NCBI GenBank assembly: GCA_946406115.1
Contig: OX291544.1
Coordinates: 27,979,521 to 28,043,520, forward strand
Length of the DNA stretch: 64,000 nt
Direction of reading: 5' to 3'
Source of the DNA: Apoda limacodes
Taxonomy: Eukaryota > Arthropoda > Insecta > Lepidoptera > Limacodidae
The notes under the pieces were generated by a model that was given only the letters and a program-made list of their open reading frames with translations, searched no databases and was not told the DNA's origin. Of this stretch, positions 10,106 through 21,726 are shown one piece after another (position 1 is the first letter of the stretch; each line of letters opens with the position of its first letter). A program made the translations under genes and the position numbers.

Positions 10106-10905
10106 ATTATGTAAAAAAAAATATTAGCAAACATCTAAATAATTATTAATATCAAAATTAATAGAAATATTGTGTTAACCTGTTACCGCTTTTGCGCCAC
10201 GCCTACAAAGTGTCTTCCATGTTCATTATAAATCGTAAAGCAAGTTTGACAACATCTAGGCTCCCAAACATACCGGTTTCACAAACTAGGTTAAATAAAG
10301 GACAGAGAAGTATAATTAGCCTCTAGAAGAGGCTTATACGTTAGCGTTCAATACCCTTTAATACAGCCAACTGATGAATGATGTAAAAGGTCAATAAAGA
10401 TACCACATTGACTGTCGATACATTAAACCGCAAAAGGCAATGTGGGACAGGCTACTAATAGCCAGAGTGACGAACCAGCTTAGGCCACGACATTGTTGTG
10501 GTGTTAATACTATGGATTTAACGACTTTTCTATCTGGGTGCTATTAAATATATTTTGGATTACGTTGAAAGGCCATTATGACGCTACCCGTGCTGATTAA
10601 ATATTCTTAAGTATAATTTTTTTTTATTTTATGCAACTTTTACGCATTGGCTATCGCCATAAAACTAGGCAGAAATAAAGTAGTTTTCAGTAAAAAGTTA
10701 TCTGTTAACTTATTATAATAAACTTCTTTTGCAAGTTTTGTTCCAGATTACTATTATTGTAATAAAATCAATACATGCTCACAATAAATCCATCCAACAC
10801 CTATCAGTGATGTTAATCTTTCCCTGCCAATTATCCAAATTAAGTCTTAAATAAGAAAGAAAACATTTTGAACGAAACACGTTGAGTATTGTGAATATAA
10901 GACAA
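10106..10905 (-). other. intron 2 of gene A, duplicated non-coding DNA with a mariner-like relic
   Basis: Blocks 10190-10420 and 10560-10900 match 50335-50545 and 50550-50890 in order. The last 120 bp correspond to the 3' part of the Tc1/mariner-like fragment that is longer in the other copy (50814-51224). The match stops at 10905, where the B copy has about 4.2 kb of additional sequence. No gene was seen. Confidence 0.6.
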
Positions 10906-10917
10906 ATATACAAAAAA

Positions 10918-11210
10918 GGGCTTATACGAAGCATTTATAAGCAAGATAGTCGAGATTATCTTAGGAATGTTTTAAAAGGAATAAATATACTAACGGTACC
11001 GTGTCAATATATCTATGAAAATATTATGAGGAAGTGATAAGCACAACTTAAATACTAGATATTATAAACATAAACTTGCTATGCCAAAGTTTAGGCTTAC
11101 TAAAGCTAACAAATCATTTCTGGGAAGCGGTGTAAAATTTAATATTAAGTTATCTGTACAAATCCTCAACTTAGGTAACAAACAGATTCAATTTTATATT
11201 AATAAATATT
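10918..11210 (+). mobile_element. 3' coding fragment of a CR1/Jockey-type LINE
   Basis: The plus strand reads RSIYKQDSRDYLRNVLKG, INILTVPCQYIYENIM, then (after a small gap) HNLNTRYYKHKLAMPKFRLT and KSFLGSGVKFNIKLSVQIL. This is the C-terminal tail downstream of the RT in many insect non-LTR elements ('NTR...RL.K...F.G.G..YN.LP'). The same fragment lies at 55113-55427 with about 40 extra bases in the middle. It is a relic within intron 2 of gene A. Confidence 0.75.
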
Positions 11211-11725
11211 AAAATTATGCGGTCGGATCGTAGCTTACTCTGTACGCGTGCTCTCACTCATAATACTTCGGGACGCTCGGCGGCGTACGTTATTGAAATT
11301 AATTATATATAAAGTGGATAAGTCATTTTTAGAATTGAGTGCTTATATGGATTTTTGGTGTTGTGGATCTTAAGTACGGTGTTTTGTGGGTCGTCAAGAA
11401 TTCATCGGAGAAGAAGAATAGGCCACCAACGGATCTCATTCATCACCAAATTCGGTACCCAATTCACGACACACCACAGTTACACATACATTGACCGTTC
11501 GGCAGGCCTATACAAATAGACAATATAAAACCGTAAGTCTTTGTAATTTTAACTTGTGACCTAATTAGGTAATGCCTACGTTGGCCCAGTTTTTACGATC
11601 CAATTATAATGTAGAATAATATTTGAATGACGAAATTGTATGGCCTAGTATCACCCAAATTAATGTTATATTTTCTATTTAAACTAAAATAATTTACGTT
11701 TGATAAGAGAGCACTTATGTTATGA
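11211..11725. other. segment private to copy A, possibly a solo LTR
   Basis: The stretch 11215-11560 is absent from the B copy. It has a GC-rich head ('cgggacgctcggcggcg'), a TATA-like 'attatatataaagtg' at about 11303 and a CA-rich end, a composition seen in some gypsy LTRs. No target-site duplication or matching second LTR could be made out, so the class is a guess. Confidence 0.3.
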
Positions 11726-12430
11726 CTTTGTTTTTAACTTAATAGTGGTTGGTGGCGAGTTACCAGGGGATGCATCATGAGCAATCCGCCTTTGATTGCC
11801 TGGTTTTGGTGGGGTTTTGGATGTGTGGGGGTGGAGCGCACGAAACCATATGTGTTTGTGTGTATACACATATTTGGATAGATGTTGTGTACTTGATACC
11901 TTGGTTCATACATGGCTGATTGGTAACAGGTGTACATCCTAGGTAGGCCTCCTCTTAGGCTAGTTTCCGAAGTGATGGTAGTTTAATTGATATGCATTTG
12001 TTGCTAGGCTGTTGTGTAGGAGCTGGGCTGCTTGCAGATGTGCAATGTCTGTTTGAATGTATGTGTAATTATATGTAAAAGTGCGTGTTTGTGTGACGCA
12101 CACGCTCGCGTTCGGAGCCCTGCCGCTTTCGGGTGGCCTAACGAGGATTGCATCAGATAGGACCTATCTAAGTTAATTAACGTATAGTTTTTTTTATATA
12201 TCTTGTATATGTATTTGTATATTTATTTATGTATTAATATATGTCTGTGTGTGTATATATGAATATGTGCATGTATGTGTATTTTATTTATTTACATGTT
12301 TGTAAAATGTAAATATGTCTGTATATATGTATCTGTACGTCTGTTGTGTAGTGATATATGATATATGAATATATTTTTCTCGGGAGTTACTTTAAATCCC
12401 GTCACAGAATAATTAAAGGCTTTTAACGTA
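11726..12430. repeat. duplicated repeat block with (TATG)n-like microsatellite
   Basis: This matches 56080-56860, including 'ctgctcgcgttcggagccctgccgct'-type text at about 12104 and 'ttactttaaatcccgtcacagaata' at 12384. Between them lie imperfect tgtatg/tatatg runs (12190-12360). It follows the LINE fragment in both copies, so it may be a LINE 3' tail or a separate repeat. No open frame of note. Confidence 0.5.
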
Positions 12431-13825
12431 TCACATGAAAATTTAAAATTTCAAAGTATTTTTATTTAAATGAGTTTCTTAGAACACTTTGTGGTGAACT
12501 CAAGTCTACCCTAAAACAAAATTATGTCTAACTACCTATACAGCGTACCAATATGTGGAATTTAATTATATACCTAATGTATTCATAGAGAAGTAGCTAT
12601 AGGTCTAATTATCTGTTGGATATCCAAAATAAGATAGTCAAACATTATTAGTAGATAAACATAAATTGGGGTTCGAAATGCTAGCGCGGTAAAAGATAAG
12701 ACAGCGCTGCATTAGATACATATATGTCTATGTTACATTTTGTTTCGATGCATGATAAAGTAGCTCAAAGTCTCGCGGTGTAAAAAAATAATAAAACTTT
12801 GTGCCCGAATCGTCACGTGACCATGTTATGCGATGACGTCACAAAACCTTGAAGACGAAATAAAAATACGGGAAATAGGGATATTTCCTAATGAGTGCGT
12901 GTAAAAGAGATAAAAAAAAGGAATAGTTCGCTCGGTTGATTTTGGCGCCAAGGCGCTTGAGACTGTCGTGTAAAGGTTTCCGCCACACAGAGTTTCCGCC
13001 TTTTTTGAGTCGAGTTATACGTAAAGAGTCCCACCTCCCGCATTCTTAAATGGAAATTGACAAAAACTGTGCTTCCCGCGTTTTTCTTAGTAAATAGCGT
13101 TTGAAATTACAAAATGAGTGATATAAACATTCGAAGGTGTTGGAAGTGTTCGAGGTTGGCGGATTTTTGGCGTTTCGTCGATCTGTATTCTTCCTAAGTG
13201 AGTAGTTTAGATTTTTATTCTCAGAGGAAATAATTATAATTGAACAATTTAAATTTCCTTCTGAGTACAGCTATTTATCTAGAAATTCATTTGTAGAGTT
13301 TTCTATATGAATTGTTGTTGGGTAGGTAAATTATTAATAATACCTAACCAAATTGTTTTGCTTTTTGTTGTGTGTTCCCAAAATATGTTTTGCATGTGAA
13401 AATTATAAAGTTCTGAAGATGTACATATACCTAGAGATGAGTGAGAGGGTTTGTGCTAATGGTTTAGGTACATGAATCACATACTGATGTTGTGACAAAC
13501 CGTACATATGATATCTAGAGTTCTACGATCGCATTTTAAGAGTTTTATTTTATCATTAAGTTTAATAGATAACTACCTAAATTAGATTAAAGGTGCATAA
13601 TATGATGCAAGCGGAATACATGTATTGTTTGACAATTTTGAGAACATGGCGCCGGGTTATTATTCTCGAATTTTACCTAACAGCTACTCCACCCTACGCC
13701 AAAAAAAAATAAAGAGGTAGTTTAATTTTATGAGTTCTAATCCGGATCAGGAGATAAATAATAATGCCTCATACAGGTATTGTTATACTAACTAGGCAAT
13801 CTCAGCAATTATTATTTTTATCAAA
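12431..13825. other. no gene recognised; GC-richer patch with a perfect CRE
   Basis: The palindrome TGACGTCA stands at 12834-12841, 18 bp after an E-box CACGTG, and a moderately GC-rich patch runs to about 13190. A 27-codon frame starting at 13113 is too short to judge. The patch is absent from copy B. It could be a promoter inside a retroelement LTR. The rest is AT-rich with nothing recognised. Confidence 0.3.
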
Positions 13826-13829
13826 TATT

Positions 13830-14345
13830 ATTATTATAATAGGTGGGAGCACATACATACTGACATAGTGGGCCCGCTACCCACTTCTAAGGATGAATAT
13901 AGTTACCTGCTTACAATAGTTGAGAAAGCAACGGGGTGGCCAGAAGTGATTTTATTGAAGGTCATCATAACCTAACGGTACCGAAAACCTTATACAAAAA
14001 TTGGATTGTTTCGATTTGGCACACCCTGGCGTATAACAACTTACCAACGTAGACAATCGAGAGCGGACTATTTGTACAGCTAATGAAGTTTTAGTTTTAA
14101 GGGATAGAAAGAAACTGGTGAACAGCCTGGAGCTCGAAAGTATACTAGATTAATGAGCGACCCCACAGAACCCTAAAAGCAGCATTATTGGCCAAATTAG
14201 AAGGTAGCAACTGGATGGAAGAATTAACAACAGTATTGTTAGGCTAACGGTCAACACCAAGAAGCGACACAGGTATCAGCGCAACAGAATTTACATTTAC
14301 GGACCTTTGCTAAACTTCTTACCCAGATATTTTACAGTACAAAAT
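13830..14345 (+). pseudogene. Ty3/gypsy integrase fragment
   Basis: The plus strand reads EHIHTDIVGPLPTSKDEYSY and LLTIVEKATGWPEVILLK, the integrase catalytic core with its first Asp ('DIVGPLP') and the 'WPEA' box. A frame change is followed by RFGTPW and then RTLKAALLAKLEGSNWMEEL, the 'LKA....W...LP.VLLG' segment after the DDE Glu. Part of the core is missing and stops occur. It may be the same family as the gag/RNase H fragments at 51516-52860. Confidence 0.78.
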
Positions 14346-14717
14346 CCGAGGGTAACTATGACCCACACAAGCACGTGGAAAAATTACGAAATATAAAAAA
14401 AAAATTCAAGACACCATCCCCTATATAATCCCCTATATAAGAAGTAAAGAAATGTTTTTATACCCCATGACCTTTAATACACTACATTAATACGTTTTTA
14501 TCAAGAGGGGAATAGAAAATCATTAGAGAATCAAAGTTTGCCACCGTGCTGTGAAGTGAACGTGTCAATCGTCGGTATATCGTAACAAATATAAATAAAA
14601 TTTCATACTTTGAATAATAGCTTTTAATAACTGGTTATTAAGTTTACCGTTAAGTGTACTGCAGTCAATAATAAATTGTGTCACGAGTGGTTCGGACTGT
14701 TCTCGTAGGTGCTTGCT
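14346..14717. other. duplicated segment and LINE 5' region
   Basis: The part 14370-14545 ('aaattcaagacaccatcccctata') matches 57275-57410, marking another block of the segmental duplication. The following 170 bp up to the ORF1 start is probably the 5' untranslated part of the LINE next door. No promoter motif stands out. Confidence 0.4.
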
Positions 14718-15566
14718 ATGTTAATTTTGCGGTCACCAATTGCAAGTAGCTCGTCAATTTTAAACCTTGAGTCCTCTGCATTAGAGGACACGGCTATAAA
14801 AAGTGCTGCACAGTGCAAACGCAAATTTACCGACATGGACTCCGACATCATCGACGCTCTTACATCTTTCAAGAATGAAATTATTGAATCTCTCAACTCA
14901 CTACGTAAAGAACAAGACAATAAAATTGAAAAACTGAACAACAACATAAATGTAGGAGTTAAGGAAGAAATCTGCAAACTGAGATCGTGTTTTCTTGAGC
15001 TGAAATCATCTCTGGAACATACGGACAAGGATCTCCAAGATATTAAAAAAAAGTGTCTCAATTGAAAAGCAGTACATCCAAAGTAGCAAAGCTGGAGTCG
15101 ACAGTTACCGAGATGCAGCGCACGATATCAGAACTAAAGCTAGAAAATAAAAAACAACAATAATGGACCAGGCAGTTAAACATTGAGTTAGTTAGAGTCC
15201 CAGAACACGCCAACGAAAACCTATCTGAGATAATTATACTGGCTGAGCATGTTGGAGCACCAGTCACGGCAGACCAGATAGATCATGTGACCAGAGTTCA
15301 GGCATTAAAACCCTCTAAAAATAGACCGCGAGATATTATTATACAAAGAAGAGAATTTTCAAGGACAATCTTATATCCTCTGCACGCAAACACCGGGGTC
15401 TCAAATCTTCTCATTTTGGAGTTCCAGGCGAAGCAACAATCGTTTTTATAAACGAACGTTTAACCCTGGATAACATGTTGTTACACAAATTATGCCGCGA
15501 AAGGTCGAAAGAGCATGGGGACAAGTTCATCTGGATAAAAAACTGTCACATTTATATTCGTCGAAA
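14718..15566 (+). pseudogene. LINE ORF1 with coiled coil and FP-like C-terminal domain
   Basis: From an ATG at 14718 the frame runs MLILRSPIASSSSILNLES, then an Asp/Glu/Lys-rich coiled coil (SFKNEIIESLNSLRKEQDN, EKLNNNINVGVKEEI) to a stop at 15065. After a frameshift the text continues VAKLESTVTEMQRTISELK, LNIELVRVPEHANENLSEII, AEHVGAPVTADQI and KNRPRDIIIQ. The end reads TIVFINERLTLDN and KFIWIKNCHIYIRRNE. This is the domain known as 'FP protein C-terminal', found in ORF1 proteins of many lepidopteran LINEs; it would bind element RNA. Four or more lesions break it. At 15567 it joins an RT fragment directly, with no RT start or endonuclease between. Confidence 0.75.
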
Positions 15567-16624
15567 CGAGTAAATGGGTGGCTAGCTTTTTGTCCGGCAG
15601 ACGCATACGAGCCGTATTTGACGGTAGTTGCTCTGATAGAATGGACATTAATGCTGGTGTCCCGCAAGGCTCTGTGCTGTCTCCTACGCTGTTTCTACTG
15701 CACATCAATGATATGTTGGACAGCAACAACATACATTGCTATGCAGATGACAGTACTGGAGACGCTTATTACACGGGCCGTGCAAGAATCCTACGTTCCG
15801 TTGTGGACGAAAAGCGTGAAGAACTTGTGTCTCAAATCGAGATCGGTTTGTCCAAGGTCTCTGACTGGGGGCGGGAAAACTTGGTCCGATTCAACCCTTC
15901 AAAGACACAAGTCTGCGCGTTCACCGCTAAGAAAACCCCATTAACTGTAGTCCCACAATTCCAGATCACTCCCCTCTCCATCTCCAAGAGCATTGGGATC
16001 CTTGGCGTTGACATCTCCAGCGATGTTCAGTTCCGAGATCATTTGCTAGACAAGGTAAAGCTGGCGTCCAAAAAACTTGGTGTACTCAACAGAGCGAAGC
16101 AGTACTTCACGTCGGGGCAAAGGTTGCTACTTTACAAGTCGCTACTTGACTTGACTCTGTTCAACGACGGGCTGTCGACGATCCCAAACTCACTTGCGGT
16201 ATCGAGCCCTTAAGTCTGAGGAGAGACTTTGCCTCCCTGTGTGTGTTCTACCGCTTGTACAATGGATTGTGTTCTGAGGAATTGTTCGAAATGATGCCCA
16301 CGGCTACTTTCTACCATCGCACCGCTCGCCATCGACAGGGAATTCATTCTCACACTTTGGAACCGAAATAGTCGCGTATAGTGCGGTTTCAGAGAAACTT
16401 CCTCCCGCGTACGCTTGGGTTGTGGAATGAGCTCCCTGCCAAGGTTTTCTCTAAGGACTACAGTATGGGGTTCTCCAAAAAAGAAGTTATTAGATTTCTG
16501 AAGGGTCGGCAACGCGCGAGTGATGCCCCTGGTGTTGCAAGCGTCCATAGGCTACGGTGACCGTTTACCATCAGGCGGACCGTAGGCTTGTTTGCCACCT
16601 TAGTGGTATAAAAAAAAAAAAAAA
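15567..16624 (+). mobile_element. LINE RT 3' half and poly-A tail, fused to a foreign or deleted 5' part
   Basis: Starting at WVASFLSGRRIRAVFDG the sequence follows the LINE at 53221-55048 closely through INAGVPQGSVLSPTLFL, the catalytic HCYADDSTGD and KTQVCAFTAKK to VLNRAKQYFTSGQR. About 90 bases are then missing at 16140, and the tail returns with FYHRTARHRQGIHSHTLEP. It ends in a 'ggtataaaa' poly-A run at 16608-16624, and the 3' end matches all other copies here. The junction at 15567 points to internal deletion or template switching. Confidence 0.88.
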
Positions 16625-17258
16625 GTTACCTGCAATATTAGTAAACAGCGAACAAGATCTCCAAAAAATAACGTAGATACGTCCTTATTCTTATATCTGA
16701 ATATTTTTTATTATTATCTCGCTTCTGCAGATTTATGTAATTGCTACATTCTAAAGTCTTATTTGAAACCTAACTTTTACCTTACACATCACAAAATACA
16801 TAAAACATGCACATTCGCTCTGAATATTCCTAACATCACACACATTAATATTATGAATAACTATTCTTGTCTACTACAGACATGCAGTAAGTGTTACGAC
16901 TACGCGTATATAACGGTGTAACTGAACTTTACATAAAAAACAAATAGGTTTAAACAATTTTTTTCATGAACGTTTGTATGTTGTTATAAAATCACGTTTC
17001 TCGTATTGCACAAAATGTATACAGTACTGCTGCTATGATTTACGTATTTTTTACAGAATTATGTTAATCTGTAAGTCACACGATTCTGTGCATTCCCCGT
17101 ACGTAAAACGTTAATATGTATAACCCATAAGCGTCTTAACTTATTTATTTTTTCATGTTCGATTCGTAATTAACACATAACCTCTAAATAAAACGAACGG
17201 GGCTTACGTACTAAAGTTAATGACTAACACCTTCAGTTACTGAATAACGAATATGACA
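16625..17258. other. AT-rich stretch, nothing recognised
   Basis: No open frame, repeat border or RNA gene could be made out between the two LINE copies. It belongs to intron 2 of gene A and has no clear match in copy B. Confidence 0.4.
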
Positions 17259-18344
17259 TTATTATTTTGACAGAAACTTGGCTTTGTGACGGCATTCTAA
17301 ATAGTGAGTTCTGTAACCAACATTACGTCGTGTTTAAAAAGATTTTTCTCAAGATAAAAAATATCGATTATTGCTATAAATTACGAAATGATTTAAATAG
17401 GCTATCGGAATACTATACATTGAATCGCATAAATAATAATTTAAATAAATGCCAGTCTATTACATTTTCGCGAAAAAATAAACCTATATGTTTTACATAT
17501 AAAATTGATGACTTACCAATTAATAAAACTGACGTTGTAAAGGACTTGGGTATCCTCCTTGACAAAAAACTTACATTTAATGACCATATCCTTCACATAA
17601 CCAATGAATCATATAAAAGTTTAGGCTTCCTACGTTCTTGCTCATTGTTTCGTAACATAACTTGTATAAAACTGCTATATTTTTCGTATGTAGGGAGCAT
17701 ATTAGAATATGATAATAGTATTTGGTCTCCACATTATCAACTGTGTAAGGACAAAGTAGAAAACATACAAAAAAAATTTGTTTCTTTATCTTGACTTTAA
17801 AAGTAAGACTCAACATCGTACATACAAAGAAAAATGCCTTCATTATAAATTGTTATCTTTAAATGTGGAGGAGGAGGACCTTACTAGACCGAATGCTACT
17901 CCACGACATACTCTGCGGCCGTTTAGACAATTCTTGTCTATTGTCTCAAATAAACTTTTCAGTGCCTCTCCGTCGTACTCGACATACAAATCTATTTGCA
18001 TCATCTCAATATCGCACAAATTACGCCAAAAATTCACCACTTAACCGAGTTTGCGACTCGTACAATCAAAGATTTCGAGATATCGATTTATTCTCACTAC
18101 ATAAGGTTGTTTACAAGCGTAAAATCACAAATGTACTTTTCGACGGTTATTTAAATAGCTAGTTCACCCATAGTCGCAAGTGAATAATATTAATAACACA
18201 ATATTTGTTATGTTAATTCTTTACCTTATTACCAAATATTACTTTTATAAAATAGTATAAAATAATAAAGTAAAAAATATAATATGAAACATAAACAAAT
18301 AAATAAAATAATGACTCAACCCCAACCACATTAAAAGTTCACGT

Positions 18345-18375
<31 letters not shown>

Positions 18376-18660
18376 CACACACACCCACACACACACACAC
18401 ACTCACACACAAAAACACAAGCACACACGCACTTACACACATTGTAATTATTTACAATTTGAATTATAATTATCGACTCGACGCTTCTATTCTGACATTA
18501 TATTATTAAATTTGAATAGGGACGAGACCATATCCACCCACATATATGTTCAAGTAATTTAGGGAAACCTGTTATTGGCTTCTGTTTAATAATTATGTTA
18601 AGTTAACTTATTTATTTTGTATGGCTGTTGGTTTTCTAAATAAATAAATAAATAACTGAA
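17259..18660 (+). mobile_element. LINE of a second family, endonuclease start fused to RT thumb
   Basis: The frame from about 17262 begins ILTETWLCDGI and FCNQHYVVFKK, the start of an APE-type endonuclease, and then jumps straight to RNDLNRLSEYYTLNRINNN, CQSITFSRKNKPICF and VKDLGILLDKKLTFNDHI, the RT thumb region. YFSYVGSILEYDNSIWSPHY and a His/Arg-rich tail (RRTLLDRMLLHDILCGRLD; RTNYAKNSPLNRV) follow after a frameshift near 17790. The catalytic palm is absent. The 3' end is a (TAAA)n-like 'aaataaataaataaataa' at about 18638, typical of CR1-like elements. The element is an internal-deletion product. Confidence 0.82.
18343..18442. repeat. (CA)n microsatellite
   Basis: About 100 bp of imperfect CA dinucleotide repeat, broken by single changes (cac-aaac, ccc, ctc). 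It sits in the 3' non-coding part of the LINE at 17259-18660. Confidence 0.95.
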
Positions 18661-19830
18661 TCCTTCCGAGGGATCATTAGTATTCAAGCCAAACATAAGA
18701 AGTATTTTTATATAAAATTAACAGGCAGAACCGCAAGTATTTCCATAGACGGGCTAAAGCCAGCATGCGTACTTAGTGAAGGACTTATTTCATTAAAGAG
18801 TAGTAACAAAAATAAAACTAATTATAATATTAATAGCGAAAGTAATCACAAAGAAAATACGAAACAGCAAAAAGAATATGTTACAAAAAGTGGCTGAATG
18901 TCAAAACTCACGATAAGATTCTGCGAATAATTGCTATGATCAAATTAACTAAGCAATAATAAATTAGTAATTTTAAAGTTACATACAAAACATTTGTTGA
19001 AGTTCACTAGTTACAAAAAAAAAAACAATTTTAAACTAGCAATCTTTAAGATTTATATCATAACATAACATGTGTAAAATAAGTAATCCGTAGTTTGAGC
19101 ACCTACTCAGCAAAATGAATATGTCATTGAACGCACAAAAATGCTTAATCAGTAAGTTAATATCAGTGAATTTGATATAATCAATTTTGAGATTATTGTA
19201 TTGTAACAGTTTTATATAATTGAGAGAACAAGTATAAAGAGTACTGTAGTCCTTTAACAAGAATAAAAAAAAATTAGAAGGACCAAGCGCACACATAGGA
19301 ATCACAAATAGATTTTGCGCATTAGTACAATAGTTACTAGGGTTTGTCCAAGGTAAAGTACTAGCATACATAAAACTTAAACCCCAAGCAAAAGTTAGCT
19401 ATAGCTAAAGTGATTGAGTGTAAGTAGAAAACAAATTAATTGATGAAAAAATCATTTTGTTTGTAGTAATTTATTTTGTGTTACATAAATATTATTTTTT
19501 GTTTTGCATAAATATTAATTTTCAAGAGATATATTTGAAACATATATGTACAAAATAAGACAATACTTAATAGTATAAGGTATAAAATTATATTCTTTTT
19601 AATATCGATAAAATGACTGGCTCCTAAAACAAATCAGTAGAATTATCCGGTTACAAGATGGTTTTGACTTTCATTACAACTCTACATCGTTGGTGTATTT
19701 ATTCTTGGTTTTAAACTTGGAGTAAACGACAGAGATAATTTCTAACGACTGGAAAAGGATGTTCTTAAATAAAAGAAACGTGTTTAATAAAAATCTAAAA
19801 TAAAAGAGAAAAATAAGTAGCCATGCTAAC
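18661..19830 (-). other. intron 2 of gene A, matches the intron of gene B
   Basis: The part 18980-19600 matches 60790-61400 with indels, including 'gaaggaccaagcgcacacatagg' at about 19277. An acceptor-like site at 19251 with a short 'LYLF' frame is not an exon (see rejected list). No other gene seen. Confidence 0.55.
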
Positions 19831-19990
19831 CATAAATCGGTCCCCAAAGTGTGTTAATAATTGCCAGTAAAGCACAAAAGCGCATTCTTCTTCTGTTTGG
19901 GCCTTTTCTGGTAGCAACTCCACAAATCTGTTTGATCAAAGTGATGTCAAAGAATGTGCGTAAGAAATGCGAAAGGCCCTGATTATCGTG
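19831..19990 (-). CDS. SLC46-like transporter gene A, exon 2
   Basis: On the minus strand a TTTTTTACAG acceptor precedes 160 bases encoding HDNQGLSHFLRTFFDITLIK, then KGPNRRRMRFCALLAII and NTLWGPIYG, closed by a G|GTTAGC donor. The phase fits exon 1 (ending on a whole codon) and exon 3 (two bases needed to finish Gly). This is the central cytoplasmic loop with its 'FFD...K...RKGPNRR' pattern and the start of TM7, as in SLC46 proteins. Against exon 2 of gene B I count about 15 base changes in 160, giving eight to nine amino-acid changes. The frame is open. Confidence 0.92.
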
Positions 19991-20907
19991 CTGTAAAAAA
20001 TAAGTTGAGTAAATCTTAGGAGTTTGTTACTGCTAAGGCGGCTAATTGTATGACAACGTACATTGTACACGTACAGTCCTCTAATATTTTGTCGTGGTAA
20101 TTTGTTTTACCTCAACATTTGTTAGTCCCCACTAAAGAATGAATACTTAGGTCATTGCTAACCGCACTGTCTCAGTGCAAATTGGCAGACGTTGTCGATT
20201 TAGTGGCCACTATTAAATTTTTTAAATTAGTGCTTTTTTAAAATAAAAAGCTAAAGCATGCAAAATCGTGTGGTGATATCCTTCTTGACATGGGTGATTA
20301 AAATTATAACATATGTTAACCTAGTACAATTGTTCTTCGTGCTGTATTCATTTGAAGTAACATCCGAATTGCCCCTTTTTTGACACTTGTTTAATCTGGG
20401 CAATCCCGAATTATAGTGTTTAAGAACTGGCTATTGCTAGTTTATTATATTTATGGTCTTTTATTTTACAACTTATTGCTTAAGCTGGTGATTGACGACT
20501 TATGGAACAAACTTTAAGCTATCTTAGTAGAGATATAGGTACTATATTAAAAGCAATTTTGTAGCACTGGGGTCAAGAAGGATTAAAGTGGTTGGTGAAA
20601 ACATGAATGATGATGTGTATATCCAGCCTCTAATTATTCTATTCGAGGCCTGAAAACCATGACGTTATATAAGAATACCTACATACATAATAAAAAATTG
20701 AAGAACAACAGTAAGTCCTCAGAGTTATAGAGCGTTGAATTCACAGTAATTTTTGGTAACTCTAAAAAAAGAACATACAAAAAGTGTTCTTTACACGATT
20801 CAAAAATATATTGCTTTATTTTTATTGAATAAATTTCTATATTCAATGAATTTTAGTGTAATTATAGGCCACTGTAATATTTATAATGTAACTTTACGCC
20901 AAATTAC
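19991..20907 (-). other. intron 1 of gene A, duplicated in gene B
   Basis: The 917-bp intron has a GTAATT donor and a TTTTTTACAG acceptor. It matches 62838-63995 nearly end to end ('gttgttcttcgtgctgtattcatttgaagt'-type text at 20331 and 63161), apart from an insertion in B at about 63240-63690. No exon seen inside. Confidence 0.75.
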
Positions 20908-21726
20908 CTTCTTTTGTTCTGGGCTTCTTTCAGCTTCTTTCACATACAAAATGATATACAATAAATTCACAACAGTTAGGATCAGAGATAGACCAAAGCA
21001 CCCGTAAAAGCCAATTTTCTTTAGTAAAACTCCAGCTATACAACTACCAATAGGATATCCTACAGTGTTGCAAAAACTTAAAACACCCATCCTGAAAGTT
21101 CTTGTTTCTTCTGTAGTTATAGTGCTTATATAGGAGTATGAAGCTAACGTATAAACACACCAACCTCCGGATAAACTGTCTATAAGAGCTTCACTTATAC
21201 TAAGAGCTTTAATATCGGATTTTGTTAGAAAATATGTGTGAACTATATCATTAAATGCTCCTATAAGCTGTCCTGCAACTGCAATTATAAGAAAAACTTT
21301 TCTCTTTCCAGTTTTGTCTGACCAAGTACCGATAAAAAGTGACAATATAGCAGGAACAGATGCAATCAAATAAGTTTTCCAGGCTAAAGCTGCTGCGAAT
21401 AACTTTTGTGTTTCTCGCTCATAATTATTTTGCCTTTCAACATTTTGTAATCTTAGATCAGAGCAAATGTCATCACTTAAATTTAAGTTAACACGACATG
21501 CTTTATCAAGACCTAGATTTTGTGAAGCTAGCATAGTCACCATGGATGTCACTGCAAATATAAGCATGCTTGGTTCCACTGTAATATTATTAACCGCATC
21601 CTTATATAACCTACGAATATATAAAATAATTTTTGAAATATTTTGATGATCTATTACTATTTTTTCCTTTAAGGGCTTCGTTTCTTCATCTTCTCCCACA
21701 TTCGAACTATAGTTATTACCTTCCAT
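20908..21726 (-). CDS. SLC46-like transporter gene A, exon 1 (N-terminal half)
   Basis: The exon starts with ATG at 21726 (MEGNNYSSNVGEDEETKPL) and ends AAG|GTAATT after 273 codons. An acidic cytoplasmic tail leads to TM1 (SMLIFAVTSMVTMLASQNLG) and an outer loop with the family's DKACRVNLNLSDDICSDL pattern. TM2 follows with the major-facilitator signature IGTWSDKTGKRK. TM3 has LIIAVAGQLIGAFNDIVHTY. TM4-TM5 has LSGGWCVYTLASYSYI with EETRTFRMG, and TM6 ends YIILYVKEAE. SLC46 members move folates or other solutes across membranes with protons; the substrate here cannot be told. The exon is fully open, so this copy is probably expressed or recently was. Its later exons are separated by 10-kb introns or missing. 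Confidence 0.96.

Noticed and set aside
12660..12690. 'ggggttcgaaatgc' resembling a tRNA B box
   Set aside because: No A box, acceptor stem or anticodon arm could be formed around it.
19036..19371. Minus-strand frame with an acceptor-like site at 19251 and 'SLYLFSQLYK' taken as exon 3 of gene A
   Set aside because: The frame breaks within 20 codons, no donor of the right phase follows, and the true exon 3 with perfect phase lies at 9772-9873.
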